A DNA stretch of 64,000 nucleotides, taken from Anthoceros angustus. Lineage: Eukaryota; Streptophyta; Anthocerotopsida; Anthocerotales; Anthocerotaceae. The notes below the pieces were generated by a model. That model had not been told where the DNA came from, searched no databases, and saw nothing but the letters and a program-made list of their open reading frames with translations. Below are positions 1 through 14,639 of the stretch, piece by piece. The stretch spans positions 372,001-436,000 of the forward strand of contig VJWM01000019.1 in assembly GCA_010909165.1 (NCBI GenBank), read 5' to 3'. Made by a program: the position numbers and the translations under genes. Within the stretch, counting starts at the first letter, position 1; every line of letters starts with the position of its first letter.

Positions 1-713
1 GTGTAGCTTGATCTAGCTTGTAGTTAGCAGTAACACAACTCACACTTTCTCTTTGTATAAAGGTACGAGCTGTGCTTCCTATTTGATACCAAGTACCCTG
101 ATATGCCTTCAAATCAACAAAGTCCGCAGTAGGAGGATTGGCACATTTTGATGGAGCGAAGGACCTAGAACAAAAACCTTCATTTGCCTCAATGAGCGGC
201 TCTAAAAAGGCCACTATGAAAAGTAAAGAGAGGAAAAATAAAACACACATTCTTCCACTTCTTGATGACGCCATGTTTTATAATCACACCTCAAGTTTCA
301 TACAACCAAAGGCTATTTATAGCTTATACTACTTATACAAGCTATTTATGCATAATATTTATACATGGTGTCTTTGATATTATATATATTTTTCTTGATT
401 AAATTAATATTTATTATTTTTGAGCAAAATAACCCATCGTCCCTATTTCAAAGTCAATTTATAATAATCATAAAAATTCTTTGATCTTTATTCCAATCTA
501 GTTTTTAATTCAAAAGTATGCATATATATATCTATACCAGCCAACAACTTTCTCGTGTTGGACCATAATTCTAATATAATATTGTGCATATTTATTATAA
601 TAGAGTGAATGTGAATAATAAAAATTAATATGAATAATCATTCAATTTTAAAATAATACAAATAATTTGTCTTCACTAATTATTTTTCTCATTATAATTT
701 GCAACTATCGCTT

Positions 714-772
714 AAGTTGCAAGTCGCAGTAATCGCTAGTTGCAAGTCGCAATAATCGCTAAAGTTGCAAGT
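714..772. repeat. Short tandem repeat, about 3 copies
   Basis: The motif GTTGCAAGTCGCA followed by ATAATCGCT-like sequence recurs about three times in a row with small changes. It is a degenerate short tandem repeat with no evident function. Confidence 0.6.
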
Positions 773-880
773 CCGGACATGTAGACATTAGCCTACTGAT
801 ATTAATAAAATAGTTATAAGCCTAAACACGAGTTCATTGGAACTCCATAGTTAAGGGTCTCTAAGTACTTGAATGGGATG

Positions 881-1290
881 TCACTCATCTCATGTTATTA
901 TGCCTGGTTGTTATTGTTCTACGGGTTATTCCTGACAAGAGCTCTCTAAACGGATCAATTCTTGGATGGGTGCCACACATTCCATGTTACTACGCTTTGT
1001 TGTTAATGCCCTACGGAGTTAATCCTATCTTCCTCCAGACCAATCATAACTTGGATGTGGTGCCAGCCATCCCTTATGATTACTCCTTGTTAGTAGTGGC
1101 TCTATGGGATTATTTCTGCTATCCTCCGGACCCATCGGTTCTTGGATAGGTGCCACTCATCCCTATTATTAAGCTTTGTTGTTAGTGCTCTACGAGGTTA
1201 TTCCTGCCCTCATCCCACGCAACGTTACACTTTGTTGTTAGTGCCCTAAGGGGTTACTCCTCCCTTCGTCCCCATTGCGTGGGACCGCAT
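881..1290. repeat. Degenerate tandem repeat array
   Basis: At least four diverged copies of a segment of the form TTTGTTGTTAGTGCCCTACG followed by GGTTATTCCTGCC, interleaved with GGATGGGTGCCAC. Copies differ by substitutions and small gaps. The open frames across it are a by-product of the repeat. A related motif (GTAAAAAGCCCTACGG-like) reappears in several copies at about 3400-3600. Confidence 0.55.
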
Positions 1291-2544
1291 GTTGCAAGAG
1301 TCGTGAGGGGCTCCTTCCGAATGAAACCCTTGTCTAGGGCTTTGATGTACACTTTGATATACCACTAAAGTCTCTGAAATCAATAAGCAATTGTTTAGAT
1401 AAAACTCATGATATCCTTTTATGAAGCAACTTGTGGTTAATAATATTATAAAAACAAGATACACAAGAAAGAAGAAGTGAGAATTCTACTCAATCTATTC
1501 TTTCGAATTCTACTACGTACATTGAGGAATCTTAGTTCTCCCAAAAGCTTTGCTGGCATGGAAAATAGGAAACGCACTTTATTGAATAAGTAAAATTTAA
1601 AGAGTTAAAGAATTGTTTGAATAAAGTAGGTAGTAAAGTATGCGTTGAAGGCTAGTGACGAGGTTTCCCAAAAATCAACTACTATACCTAATATGTATAG
1701 GGGGTAGAGAAAGTGATCAACCCGATGGACCATGACTTCTCATAGCAACGTAATACTAATGTGCTCAATAATTGTACCCTACACTCTTCCTAAGAATGAG
1801 CATCCATATAAAATGCTATATAATATTTTACTCAAATATTCTAGATATTTTCACATATTATTTATAATATATATTCTATAGAATAATATATTGTCATTAA
1901 ATAATTCATTAATTTTAAAATAAAGTAAAGCAAAGTTTTAGATACAATCTATTTTCTATGGTCCATATGTACGTGTCTTTTGTCTCAACTCTAAAATGAG
2001 CATATCTTGGTGTTTCGTTTTTGTGTCAATTATCGCTTACGCTTTAGCCACACCTAAGTATTCATATGAATGACAATTTAAAGTCTTTGTGCTTTAATTT
2101 GTCTCCCACACCTTGCTGTTTTTCTTCAGTGCTGGTGGACTATATCTTTTGTATTTCAATCATCTTCTTTTGATGGTGATGGGCTACATTTGTGCTGGTT
2201 TTGTTTTCTATCATCATCTTTCTGGGGTGGTGATGGACTACACTTTTTATTTGGCTGTTCCTGTTGCTGATAGCATGTGAACCTCTTCGTCACGTACTAA
2301 CCTCTCATTATCTTTCAAAAAATATATAATTAAATTAAAAATATACATTGTTATAAATCTTGCAAATAACCTATTCTAAAGAGAGCGCATGGATGTGCGC
2401 CATGATCTTATTTATGGTCCGTCCATCTTCTTCCGTCTGTCCCCTCCATGGTGCTTACTAATGGATGATGATGTGATTGTGTTTCCTCCACAACCAATGT
2501 TTATACACATTAATGGCCATCAGATGTGAAAACCAAGTTTTCTA

Positions 2545-2672
2545 CTCTCTAGTTCTCACATAAACAGGTTTGCTTGTACTTTCCCTTTACTAAAGCCTAG
2601 CCTCATCTCACTCCTTTCTAGTTCTCACATAAGCAGGTTTGTTTGTACATTTCCCTTTCCTAAAGCCTAGGG
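2545..2672. repeat. Direct duplication, about 72 bp, two copies
   Basis: Two adjacent copies of a segment that starts TCTAGTTCTCACATAA and ends CCTAAAGCCTAG, differing by a few bases. No coding content seen. Confidence 0.7.
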
Positions 2673-3615
2673 GCGGGTGGTCACTTTGTAGGTATTTCAC
2701 TACTTACCTAGTTCATTATGGCTCGTGATGTCATACCTGTATAATTGTAGACTATATCAAGTTAAATTAAATTAAATCAAATCAAATCAAATCAAATAAA
2801 TTTAAGTTAAAAGTCACTCTACAAGGGTATAGTATTTTTTTGCATGAATGTCAAATGATAAAGAGGACAATGGACTAAGGATTTTTTTTTGCATTGGGGA
2901 CTTATCTTTGCTACGCTTGTTTCCCTTGAATAATGTCACTCTTATAGACATGTTGGTTTCCTTCGTGTGAGACTCGTAAGAACCTTGTTACTAAACTCAA
3001 GGACCCTAGGTTCCAATGACGGACATGGTGCACAATGGCATATCATAAGAATAATTTTGTGTGAAGTTGCAAGTCAAAAGTACTATCAATAATTGTAGGT
3101 CTTCTTATCTTCCTACCGATCATTCCACGGGTGAAATTTCCGAAAATAATTTTCCATGCCTTCTTCCATATTGCTATGAGACTAACACATTAGAAAAGGC
3201 TCTTCAATCGATATTCATGAGAAGGAAGAAAGAAAATTAAACAAAGTAGAAAGAAAAAATGATTAATAATATCTCAACTTACATGTGCATGTCTTTTTCA
3301 ACCAACTTGAGATCCGATTATATTTAATCTCTTATGCAAAATAACTCATTCAAGGGGGTCTACTGTGCTCTAACTTGGGGCCTGTTGTGAAAAGTACCCA
3401 TCCCATGCCTTGATGTAAAAAGCTCTACGGGTCTTCTCTTGTAAAAAACAGCCCATCATTCGTCGTAAAAGAGCACTATGGGGCCGCCTATTGTAAAAAG
3501 CCCTACAGGATCGCCTGTTGTAAAAAGCTCTATGAACCTACCTGGTGTAAAAGGTTGTAAAAAGCTCTACGAACCTGCCTAGTGTAAAAGCCCTACGGAG
3601 TTACTCTGAATTAAA

Positions 3616-3700
3616 TGCACAATCATGTTTACCATAAAATTTTTCCTTCATTAAATGCACGATCATGTTTACTATAAAATTTTTCCTTCGCAAACAATCT
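3616..3700. repeat. 40-bp tandem duplication
   Basis: Two head-to-tail copies of a 40-bp unit starting TTAAATGCAC and ending TTTTTCCTTC, differing at about three positions. Confidence 0.75.
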
Positions 3701-4023
3701 AAGTCACTAAAAATTGTTTATTGGCAAAGACGTATGTTCTTTCACTTTGGAAATGATACTATTATCCATACGGCAAAATATTTAGCTCTACTTTGTAGAT
3801 GAAATATTATCGGTATGATAGATATCTTTAAATATTTTATCTTAAAAGAATCTATAGGTGTATTTGTTTTTTTATTAATTTTTAAAGATTTATTTATCTG
3901 ATATTTATGCAGGTATCGGAACCTAAATGGAACAACTAGCTACATGATGGTTAAAATTTGAAAAGACTACCTACCTAAATACAGTATGGGGATACGTACT
4001 TACCTAGGTAATGTGCTTGGGGC

Positions 4024-4134
4024 TCAAAAAAAAGGCAAATCTGTACCTTCGCTTTGTCTACATATAGACCGCAAACTTTCAAAAAAAGGCAAATCTGTAC
4101 CTTCGCTTTGTCGACATATAGACCGCGAACTTTG
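4024..4134. repeat. 54-bp tandem duplication upstream of UAP56
   Basis: Two nearly identical head-to-tail copies of a unit containing AGGCAAATCTGTACC, CTTCGCTTTGT and ACATATAGACCGC. They lie about 330-440 bp before the UAP56 start codon, so they could sit in its promoter. No function can be assigned from sequence. Confidence 0.75.
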
Positions 4135-4465
4135 CAAACCTAAAGCAGAAAGTGGGATTTGGTGGTGGCGAGCGTTATTTCACGTTGTAGGGTTGACAGG
4201 CTAGGGCGTCCAGGTGGGTGGTTTATCGGCCGCTCAGAGCTTCTCCCTGCCGGTGTGGAGCTCTTGGTATCTTGAGATACCTACCTCTCGAGCGGAGTCG
4301 CCCCAGAGCCCTGTGCCCGCGCGTTGCTGTTCAACGAGGTGGGCGCCTAGCCTGTCCCATTTTGTTGGTTCTCTCCTTTAGCGGGGCTTCTGTCGGTAAA
4401 GGCAGGCGCGTCTTGTAGTCAGGCTCTGAGTCCCCTTGTTGTCTGGGTGACACTCAGCCGCTGCT

Positions 4466-7927
<3,462 letters not shown>

Positions 7928-8879
7928 GCGTCTGAGCTTTAATCGCCCCATTTATCAAGCTGGAGAGCTTCATTTCTGGCACGATTATGTATTATGCTGT
8001 TAGGGGAGGAGAGGAAGATCCACCATTGTACGGATCTGCAGAGCAAACGAAGCTTTCTTCTGCTCGTTTTGCCATCACAGTAAACACCTGATTAAACAGT
8101 ATTCTCAAAGGGTCTTATCCTATGTATGTTCCAGCAGGATGTCGGGTGTTTAAAAGATTTTGTTGATGCCTTCTCTAATTAGGAAAGTAGTACCCTCCCT
8201 TGTCTCGTCAACAGGGTTACGCCCTTTGCTTTATGTAGCTCGATAGCAGTGAGGAATACTTCAAGAAAATCACTTCCGCCAGCCCTGAAACGTCAGACTG
8301 TCTGTTTGCGTTTCCAAGCATGTTCCAATTGCATCTGCAGCGCGTTCCCAAAAGGCATGAAACTGAGTTGTCGAGGGATTTGACTCTCAGCTCTGATGGT
8401 TTTACGTCCAATGGGGGTCGAATTCAAGTTGATCTTTCGGATTGGTTTGATGCATTGTGTCTGTGTTGAATGGTGGAGGGAAATTGTAGGTGGTAGCTGG
8501 ACCTTGGGATGGTGTTGAGTGTCTCGAAGTTAGCCCCTCTGAATTTCGGCCTCCTCCTCTTAGATATCAGCTTGACCATGTGCGGAAACAATAATGCTCG
8601 TTATTTCGAGTCCTCGGACTTGTCTAGTCCCCGGTGAGTTTGCCGGCATGTGCTTTGAGCAGCTCCTGAAGCTGGAAACAGCTTGGCTCCGAAACTTGTC
8701 GGTTGACAGCAAATTCAAGTTCCGTGAAAGTCCAAATGAGCATCACACGTCTGGCGACGAAGGAAAACTTTAATGCGACAAATTCTATGAGAAGATGTGT
8801 GAATGCCAAGATATACATGTGTGACATGAAATTTCATCCCCCTCGAATCTCTCTACCCTAATACTACTACTACTAAGTT
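7928..8879. other. Intergenic: UAP56 3' region and P2-duplicate flank
   Basis: No gene is seen. The first few hundred bases are likely the UAP56 3' untranslated region. From about 8740 the sequence resembles the 3' flank of the intact P2 gene (about 13640-13760), so this part belongs to the duplicated block described with the P2 pseudogene. Confidence 0.5.
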
Positions 8880-9240
8880 ATCAAAACCTAATAAATAACC
8901 ACCGGTGTTCTCGCCTTGATACTGTGCTGCCTTCCAACTGGAAGCTTCCGTTTGGCGCATCCAATCCGCGCAGCCTCCGGCAAGTCGAACAAGCTGAAGC
9001 CCGTGTCATCAATGGCCTCCTCCTTGCGTTCCTCCACCTTCTCCTGCTCCTGGGCCGCAACAGCAGCGGCTGGTGCGTTGCCTCCGGCAATCACCTCCAT
9101 GATGTCCTTGCCCTCCAGCTCCAGCCCTGTGTGCTCCCCTCACGACATGCTCTGGTCTTCCTCGTTGTTTTCTAAGGTGCCTCCTAACCTCTGCACGACA
9201 GCGCCTAAGCCACCATTTCCATCAATAAAGTACTCCAAAC
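8880..9240 (-). pseudogene. Truncated 60S acidic ribosomal protein P2 pseudogene
   Basis: Reading leftward from about 9125, the strand encodes [15 protein letters not shown], then a shortened alanine hinge, then [20 protein letters not shown]. This matches the C-terminal half of the intact P2 gene at 13925-14266. The N-terminal half ([14 protein letters not shown] and the dimerisation helices) is unrecognisable, part of the hinge is missing, and the TAG that should follow GFSLFD is changed, so translation would run on. Homology continues into the 3' flank. It is a decayed partial duplicate lying about 4.9 kb from its parent in the same orientation. It is unlikely to yield a working stalk protein, because dimerisation with P1 needs the lost half. 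Confidence 0.85.
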
Positions 9241-9289
9241 GCATCATCCACACAACCTAATACGGTTGCAGCTGTAGCTTCCGACAAGG

Positions 9290-9960
9290 GCTTCAGCCTT
9301 GGTGCCCAGACTGAGGGATGGTTTAGCCGAGTTGAGGCGAGTCCTAACCACGAGAGACTCTAGGAACTTCCAGAGTAAGAAACCCAAGCTTGAGAACTTG
9401 CGGTTATCGGCTTCCTCGCCTATTGGAGAAATTGCCCGCTAACTCGATACAAGTTGTTAAGTACCTAGTCCCAGCCTTGGTACCTAGTCCCAGCCTTGGT
9501 GCCTAGACTGAGGGATGCTTTAGCCGAGTTGAGGCGAATTTCTAACTACGAGAGACTCTAAGAACTTCATGCGAGAGACGTGGAGACTATATAAAAAGAA
9601 CTTCATGGGAAATTTCATCTACCCCGAGGCGAAAGGGGACAACTCACGATGGGGGCACTAGGGACGTACCCTGCATTAATCTACCTTGTAATCCCCAACT
9701 GCCCCCAAGATGTCGTCGTTTGAGATAGGAAAAGGCCTACCTACCACCTCCAATGTCGTTTCTCCTGCACTCGTGATCGTCCTAAAGCGTACCCCAAATT
9801 TACCTTATAACTTCCAGTTGCCCCTAAGATGTCGCCATCTGAGATAGGGAAGGGCCTACTTACCATACTGCGTCTTCCATACTTGTGATCGTCCTAAACA
9901 TAGCGCTGGCCAAAGCCGGAGTAGGAAACCTCGCTTAGGCAATTTTTCCCATAGGCGAGG
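9290..9960. repeat. Decayed repeat cluster with two internal duplications
   Basis: A segment with AGACTGAGGGATG, TTTAGCCGAGTTGAGGCGA and CGAGAGACTCTA occurs at about 9308-9365 and again at about 9505-9560. A second pair, with TGCCCC(C)AAGATGTCG and GAGATAGG(G)AAGGGCCTAC, occurs at about 9700-9745 and about 9815-9865. Pieces near 9410-9480 recur near 9945-10040. No open frame is supported. It reads as overlapping fragments of one old repetitive element. Confidence 0.6.
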
Positions 9961-10122
9961 AAGCCTATGGGAGAAATTGCCTTATTAACTCATATAAGTT
10001 ATTAGCTAACTTATATAAATTGTTAACTACCAAGTCCCATGGAAGAAAAATTCCGGCCAAGTGGACTAAGATAGACTTTTCGTGTTCCAAACCTTTAGAA
10101 TTTTGTATTACTATCATACATA

Positions 10123-10243
10123 GATATTTATTATTGGGGGAGCTAGGTGTATGATATTTATTATTGGGGGAGCTAGGTGTATGATATTTATTATTGGGGG
10201 AGCTTGGTGTATGATATTTATTATTGGGGGAGGTAGGTACATA
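10123..10243. repeat. 30-bp minisatellite, four copies
   Basis: Four head-to-tail copies of a 30-bp unit built on ATATTTATTATTGGGGGAG plus CTAGGTGTATG, with one or two changes in the last copies. It sits about 120 bp before the first recognisable exon of V-ATPase subunit H. On the minus strand it gives a repeated peptide, which is only a consequence of the repeat. Confidence 0.9.
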
Positions 10244-10363
10244 TGTAGGTCTACAAGGAGTTGAACGGAACGCCAATCGGAGCATCTCATCGTTTCCTGT
10301 TGCCTTTGGACGCGGCTTTCCCGGTCGACGACTTGTCAAAGACAGAGAGAGAGAGAGGCATAC

Positions 10364-12715
10364 ATGGCCATGAAGTTGACGGACAGCGCAGACATGCAGA
10401 AATTGCGACGTTATCATAAGGCATCAGAGAACGTGCAAGCGGCGCTGCTGGAAGCGGTACGAGCGGAAATATAATTTCTCGGTGCCACGCACTTTGCCGA
10501 ATTCGGAGGATGATGCTAAACGACGTATTGTAGGCTCGAGCTCATGGATCTTCACCTTGGTTGCTTTGAACGCAGAATGGGCCTGCCTACATGCATGGTT
10601 TTATTGATTTCGTCCGGGATATAAGTGAAGAGGCGACTGTGGAATACGCTCTGGCAATCATCCATGATGAGCTGCTGTTAGGTGAGAATTTTCTGTCGCT
10701 TTACGGCGGTTTCGGAGGCTAGCTGCTTGAAGCCAGTTCTCGAATGCGCCTTTGTTTCGGCGTCTTTGCAGGCAATCCGCAGCGCGCAACATGGTTTCAC
10801 ACTCCGGAATTTGAGGACGAGGATGTATACCTACCATTTTCAAGGTGATGAGCTGCAGTGGGAAAGCTGCAGTCATACTTCGACGTATAGCCGAATTTAG
10901 CTGGATCCTCGTCCTGCACGAGAGTGCGTCTCTGTATGTGTGGACGCCTGATGTCTTTGATTGGCCCCGTGATCTAAGATGCATTAATTTGGCTCCCGCA
11001 GACTGCTGTCGAGAAGCATTTGGTTCATAGAAGAAAAGGCGTCCAGAATATTGACATTGGCGATCTGGTAGGCTTCTGATGTATTGTTCAAAGTTACAGC
11101 ATGTTCCATAGACCTCTACACCTTTATAAGGCCACGTCCTCATCAACATACGGACTGCTTTTATGTTTTGTCCACCAGCTCAAGACCCAGGGATGTCAAT
11201 AGTACAAAGACTCAGCAATTTCAAGATGCCATTCAGAGTGTTGTGAGTTGGCTATGCTCTCAGGTAGGCAGCACTGGTACTGACTGTTGGATCCTTAATT
11301 AATTGACTGGAACTGGTGCTTGCACATAGTAGAACTATTTCGTTCTGATCCGCCTATAGTATGAATAATGGTCCCTTTGCTTGCATGAATGTTGTTGTCT
11401 TCTGCACAGTTGCGGCATCCATCTCACCCAACAAGCGGGATACCAACTGCTGTTAGCTGCCTAGTTGCTCTACTCCGGACTGGAAACTCAGGAATAAGAA
11501 CTTTGTTCCTCCAGTCAGATGGCATTAAGCTTATAGCCCCGGTCATCTTACCTGCATCTTCTGCACAACATGTTCAGGTACGTATTTGATCCCGAACAAG
11601 CCATGCAGAACGCAGCAAGGTTATGAAACGGCTAGGTGGAATATTATTCTCATTTGGTCTAATGAACTGCTGGCTACTTCTTTCATCCATGGCCAGTTCT
11701 TGTACGAGACAACTCTGTGTATGTGGATGCTATCATACCATGAAGATGCAGTGATGAACATTCAAAAGACATTCGCAGTACGTCGTTTGGTGGAGGTGAT
11801 TAGGACGCCGTCTACAGAGAAGGTGTTTATCCTTTCATCAATTAACTCTTAAAATCAGTTAAGTCTTCACTTTTCTGTTGATTTGTGAGACTGGCTGACC
11901 AACTACTACAATGACACCATTAATTGCAGGTGATTCGAGTGGCCGCTCTCACCCTAAAAAATCTTATTACGAGAAAAAACCTTGCGATTGACATGGCGGA
12001 GGCTGGGCTTCTTAAAGCTATTCAAAACCTGAGACAGAGGTCCACATGGAGTGACGAGGTTGTCTACCCCTCTAGCTCCTTGATGGATAACATTTCGTTT
12101 TAAATGGCTTAGTTTCAGATGCATCTGACAATGGTAGTGGAATTGCAGGAGCTTGCAGAAGCTCTTGATTCAATAGAGGGTACCCTGAAGGACAACGTCA
12201 AGGAATTCATGATCATCTCCTTTGAGAAGTACAAGCAGGAACTACTCTCTGGGAACCCAGGCTGGACTCCAATGCATGAAGATCCATTGTTTTGGACGGA
12301 CCACCTGCATAAATTTGAGGAAAATGACTTCCAGGTACGCGGTGGCACTATAGTTGCGGTGTCTGCCTAGTCGTGAGCTTTTCAATTCCTTCTCACTAGT
12401 TGCACAATGGGATTTACCAACCTTGCTTCCTGGCAGATTGTGCACAGCCTTGTAGATATCCTGAACAATTCAAGACATCCAGAGCCTCTTGCGGTAGCGT
12501 GCCATGACCTCTCATGCTTCGTCCAGAAGCACCCATATGGGCGTGACGTTTTGCAGCGTCTAAAGGTTAAGGACCGCCTACTGGAGCTCACGAGGCATGA
12601 AGATTCAGATGTTGCTGGGAAGGCTCTTGTTTGTGTGCAGAGAATTCTTCTCAGTTCAAAATATGTCACATGGATGGATAAATTATTCGATAAAAAAAAA
12701 GAGGAGAAACCATAG
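10364..12715 (+). CDS. VHA-H: V-type proton ATPase subunit H, with a defective or atypical 5' half
   Basis: Subunit H is an armadillo-like cytosolic regulator of the V1 sector that pumps protons into vacuole and Golgi compartments. Recognisable exons: 10364-10456, 10576-10681, 10772-10844, about 10859-10937 (doubtful), 11002-11067, 11216-11263, 11410-11577, 11697-11822, 11930-12058, 12149-12334, 12437-12715. Family landmarks include KLRRYHKA, GPAYMHGFIDFVRDI, LRHPSHPTSGIP, LLYET-like FLYETTLCMWMLSY, FEENDFQ and LAVACHDLSCFVQKHP. Two oddities are visible. The usual first 20-25 residues (upstream of EAYM) are not found. Exon 3 ends in phase 2, and the KAAVIL segment follows after only 14 bases (10845-10858), with about ten family residues missing; 14 bases is too short for an intron. 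The exons from 11002 onward join perfectly. It could be a recently damaged gene, a paralogue, or a gene with a sequence error here. Confidence 0.85.
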
Positions 12716-13924
12716 GATGGCCAGTAGCCCGGAAGTAAACCAACCAAATATCACTCGTAGGTCGTTCCCTAGATTAACTAACTGATGCCAAATAACTCGT
12801 TTGAAATCAGAAACGTTTTTGTCTCGCACAAGGGCGACAACACCAGAGCCCTGAGTATAGTTTGCCGTCTTCGGTCATCAAACTTTTTAGCCGGTCGCAG
12901 AGCTCTGGATCTTCGCCTCAATTATGTGATGAGAACTCTTCCCTGCCAGCTGAGGAAAGCGGTTACGACAAGCAGTACAGTTAAACAATAGACACAAACC
13001 AACACATTTGAAGATACCTGTCCAATGTGTAGTGCCATCCCCGATGTCTTCACGGATGACAGAACGAAATGCTTCACCAGCTACACAGGAGCCAGCAATT
13101 CAAAACGTGCTCCCTTGTTTGCAAAAGTGTTAGCCAACCTGCAGACAACATAAAAGAATGTACACAGTAAGGAATGTTCCCTCACCTGCGTGTCATGTCC
13201 CCACTCGCTGTGTTGGGATGTCAACTTGGTAGCTTAAGAATGGCCTCCCAGATAGATTATTCAACAGAATCCACAACACCACAATTCGTCTATTTTGCAC
13301 AGATGTGGAACTGCTTGGAACACTTATCACCAGGGAAAGAAACACACAACCTTGGATGACATGCACTGGCGCTCATCTAAAGGAGCACAGAAATCTCCAG
13401 CAAAGCCTGCAAGGGTTAGGCACCATAGCAGAAGAACCATCACAGCACCGGATCTCACGCAAAAAATCGGAAGTAGTACCAGCGGCAGTCAAATCAAGCA
13501 CCTTAGGCGTGAATCTGTCTGGACTTTTGTTATGCAAGTCTACAGAGTTGACTGTCTCACTCATGCTCCGTAATACAAAGTTACCACAAGCATCCCGATC
13601 CCGTTTACACAAGCACAAACACGTTCCAAGAAAATCCAAGTCACAATCCTGGCGAGGAAGGAGGATAATTTCAGAGAGCCAAAATTTTATGACAAGAAGC
13701 AACGCCAAGACATACATGCGTGAGACGCAATTCCATCCCACTCGCATCTCTCCACCCTAATACTACTGCTCCTGCGCCTTCAAAACCTAAACAACCACCG
13801 GCGTCCTCGCCATACTACTACGGCCGCCTTCTCAAATCGGCTGGCAGCTCCTGTTGACGCATTCAATCCGTCGCGGCCTCCGCCAGGGCTGATGGTGCTA
13901 AATCACAAGAAAACAACCGCCCGC
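12716..13924. other. Convergent intergenic region between V-ATPase H and P2
   Basis: No gene is supported. The stretch holds the 3' flanks of two genes transcribed toward each other. Open frames of 90-150 codons at about 13300-13760 lack recognisable domains on either strand and overlap the likely P2 3' region, which is also the part duplicated near 8740-8880. Confidence 0.5.
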
Positions 13925-14266
13925 CTAGTCGAACAAGCTGAAGCCCATGTCATCATCAGACTCCTCCTTGGGTTCCTCCACCTTCTCCACCTCCTTGGCC
14001 ACAGCAGCCGCTGCTGGTGCGGCTGCGCCAGCGGACACGGCCACAGCAGCGCCTCCACCGCCACCGGCTGGCACGGAAGCAAGCTTGTGCTTGCCTCCGG
14101 CAATCACCTCCAGGATGTCCTTGCCCTGCAGCTCCGACAGCAGAAGCGATATCCTGCTGTTATCGGCTTCCGCGCCTACAGAGGACAAGATGCCCTTGAT
14201 GTCCTCAGCCGAGGGGGACTCCTTGCCCCCCAGCAGCGCCAGCAAGTACGCAGCAATCACCTTCAT
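13925..14266 (-). CDS. RPP2: 60S acidic ribosomal protein P2
   Basis: An intact single-exon gene for a 113-residue protein, the normal size for eukaryotic P2. It begins [14 protein letters not shown], continues with the helical dimerisation domain ([15 protein letters not shown] and [17 protein letters not shown]), then an Ala/Gly-rich flexible hinge, and ends in the acidic tail [14 protein letters not shown]2 pairs with P1 on P0 to form the ribosomal stalk that recruits elongation factors. The start is fixed because the family always begins at this helix. A GCCCTAGCCCTAGG element about 90-100 bp upstream (14352-14372 on the plus strand) resembles the repeated CCCTA motifs common in plant ribosomal-protein promoters. 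A truncated duplicate lies at 8880-9240. Confidence 0.97.
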   Translation of the reverse strand: MKVIAAYLLALLGGKESPSAEDIKGILSSVGAEADNSRISLLLSELQGKDILEVIAGGKHKLASVPAGGGGGAAVAVSAGAAAPAAAAVAKEVEKVEEPKEESDDDMGFSLFD

Positions 14267-14639
14267 GGTCGCTCCGATTCAATCCCGCTCACCTCGATTT
14301 GCAGACACTGGAGGAGGTCGCAAAAGGAAGAGAACGTGGCTCGGTGACTGCTCTATACCTAGGGCTAGGGCATGACCTCGTGCTGTAGTACTGAATCTGG
14401 CCGGCTTATTTTTGCGTTATGAGAAATAATTGTTTCTAGCAAATTGTGTGAGAAATAAATTCGGCACCGTTGGTGATTTTACGGCTACCTCGCTAGACAA
14501 GTTGCCGGTCTACGAGGGAAACAAGTCCTCTGTTGTACCAAATGGGGTGGAGATTTTATTAAGGTGAAAAAACGATGGGAAAAGCCCATCTAGGAGGGGA
14601 CAACCAAAGGGGACCAGGGGTCGAGGTGAAGGGGAGCAA
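14267..14639. other. P2 promoter region and spacer
   Basis: This contains the upstream region of P2 (reading leftward), with the CCCTA-rich motif near 14352-14372. No coding sequence is seen before the retroelement fragment that follows. Confidence 0.5.

Larger units (their letters stand above)
1..4455. other. AT-rich intergenic region with decayed repeats
   Basis: No gene could be supported on either strand. Open frames here are short and resemble nothing I recognise. The stretch is AT-rich and contains several small degenerate direct repeats, listed separately where clear, plus simple AAATC/AAATT runs near 2760-2800. It looks like old transposon-derived or heterochromatic filler. Confidence 0.6.

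Noticed and set aside
10845-10858. 14-base GT...AG interval considered as a mini-intron in V-ATPase H
   Set aside because: It is far below the length known for plant spliceosomal introns, and about ten expected residues are missing there too, so a deletion or sequence error is more plausible.
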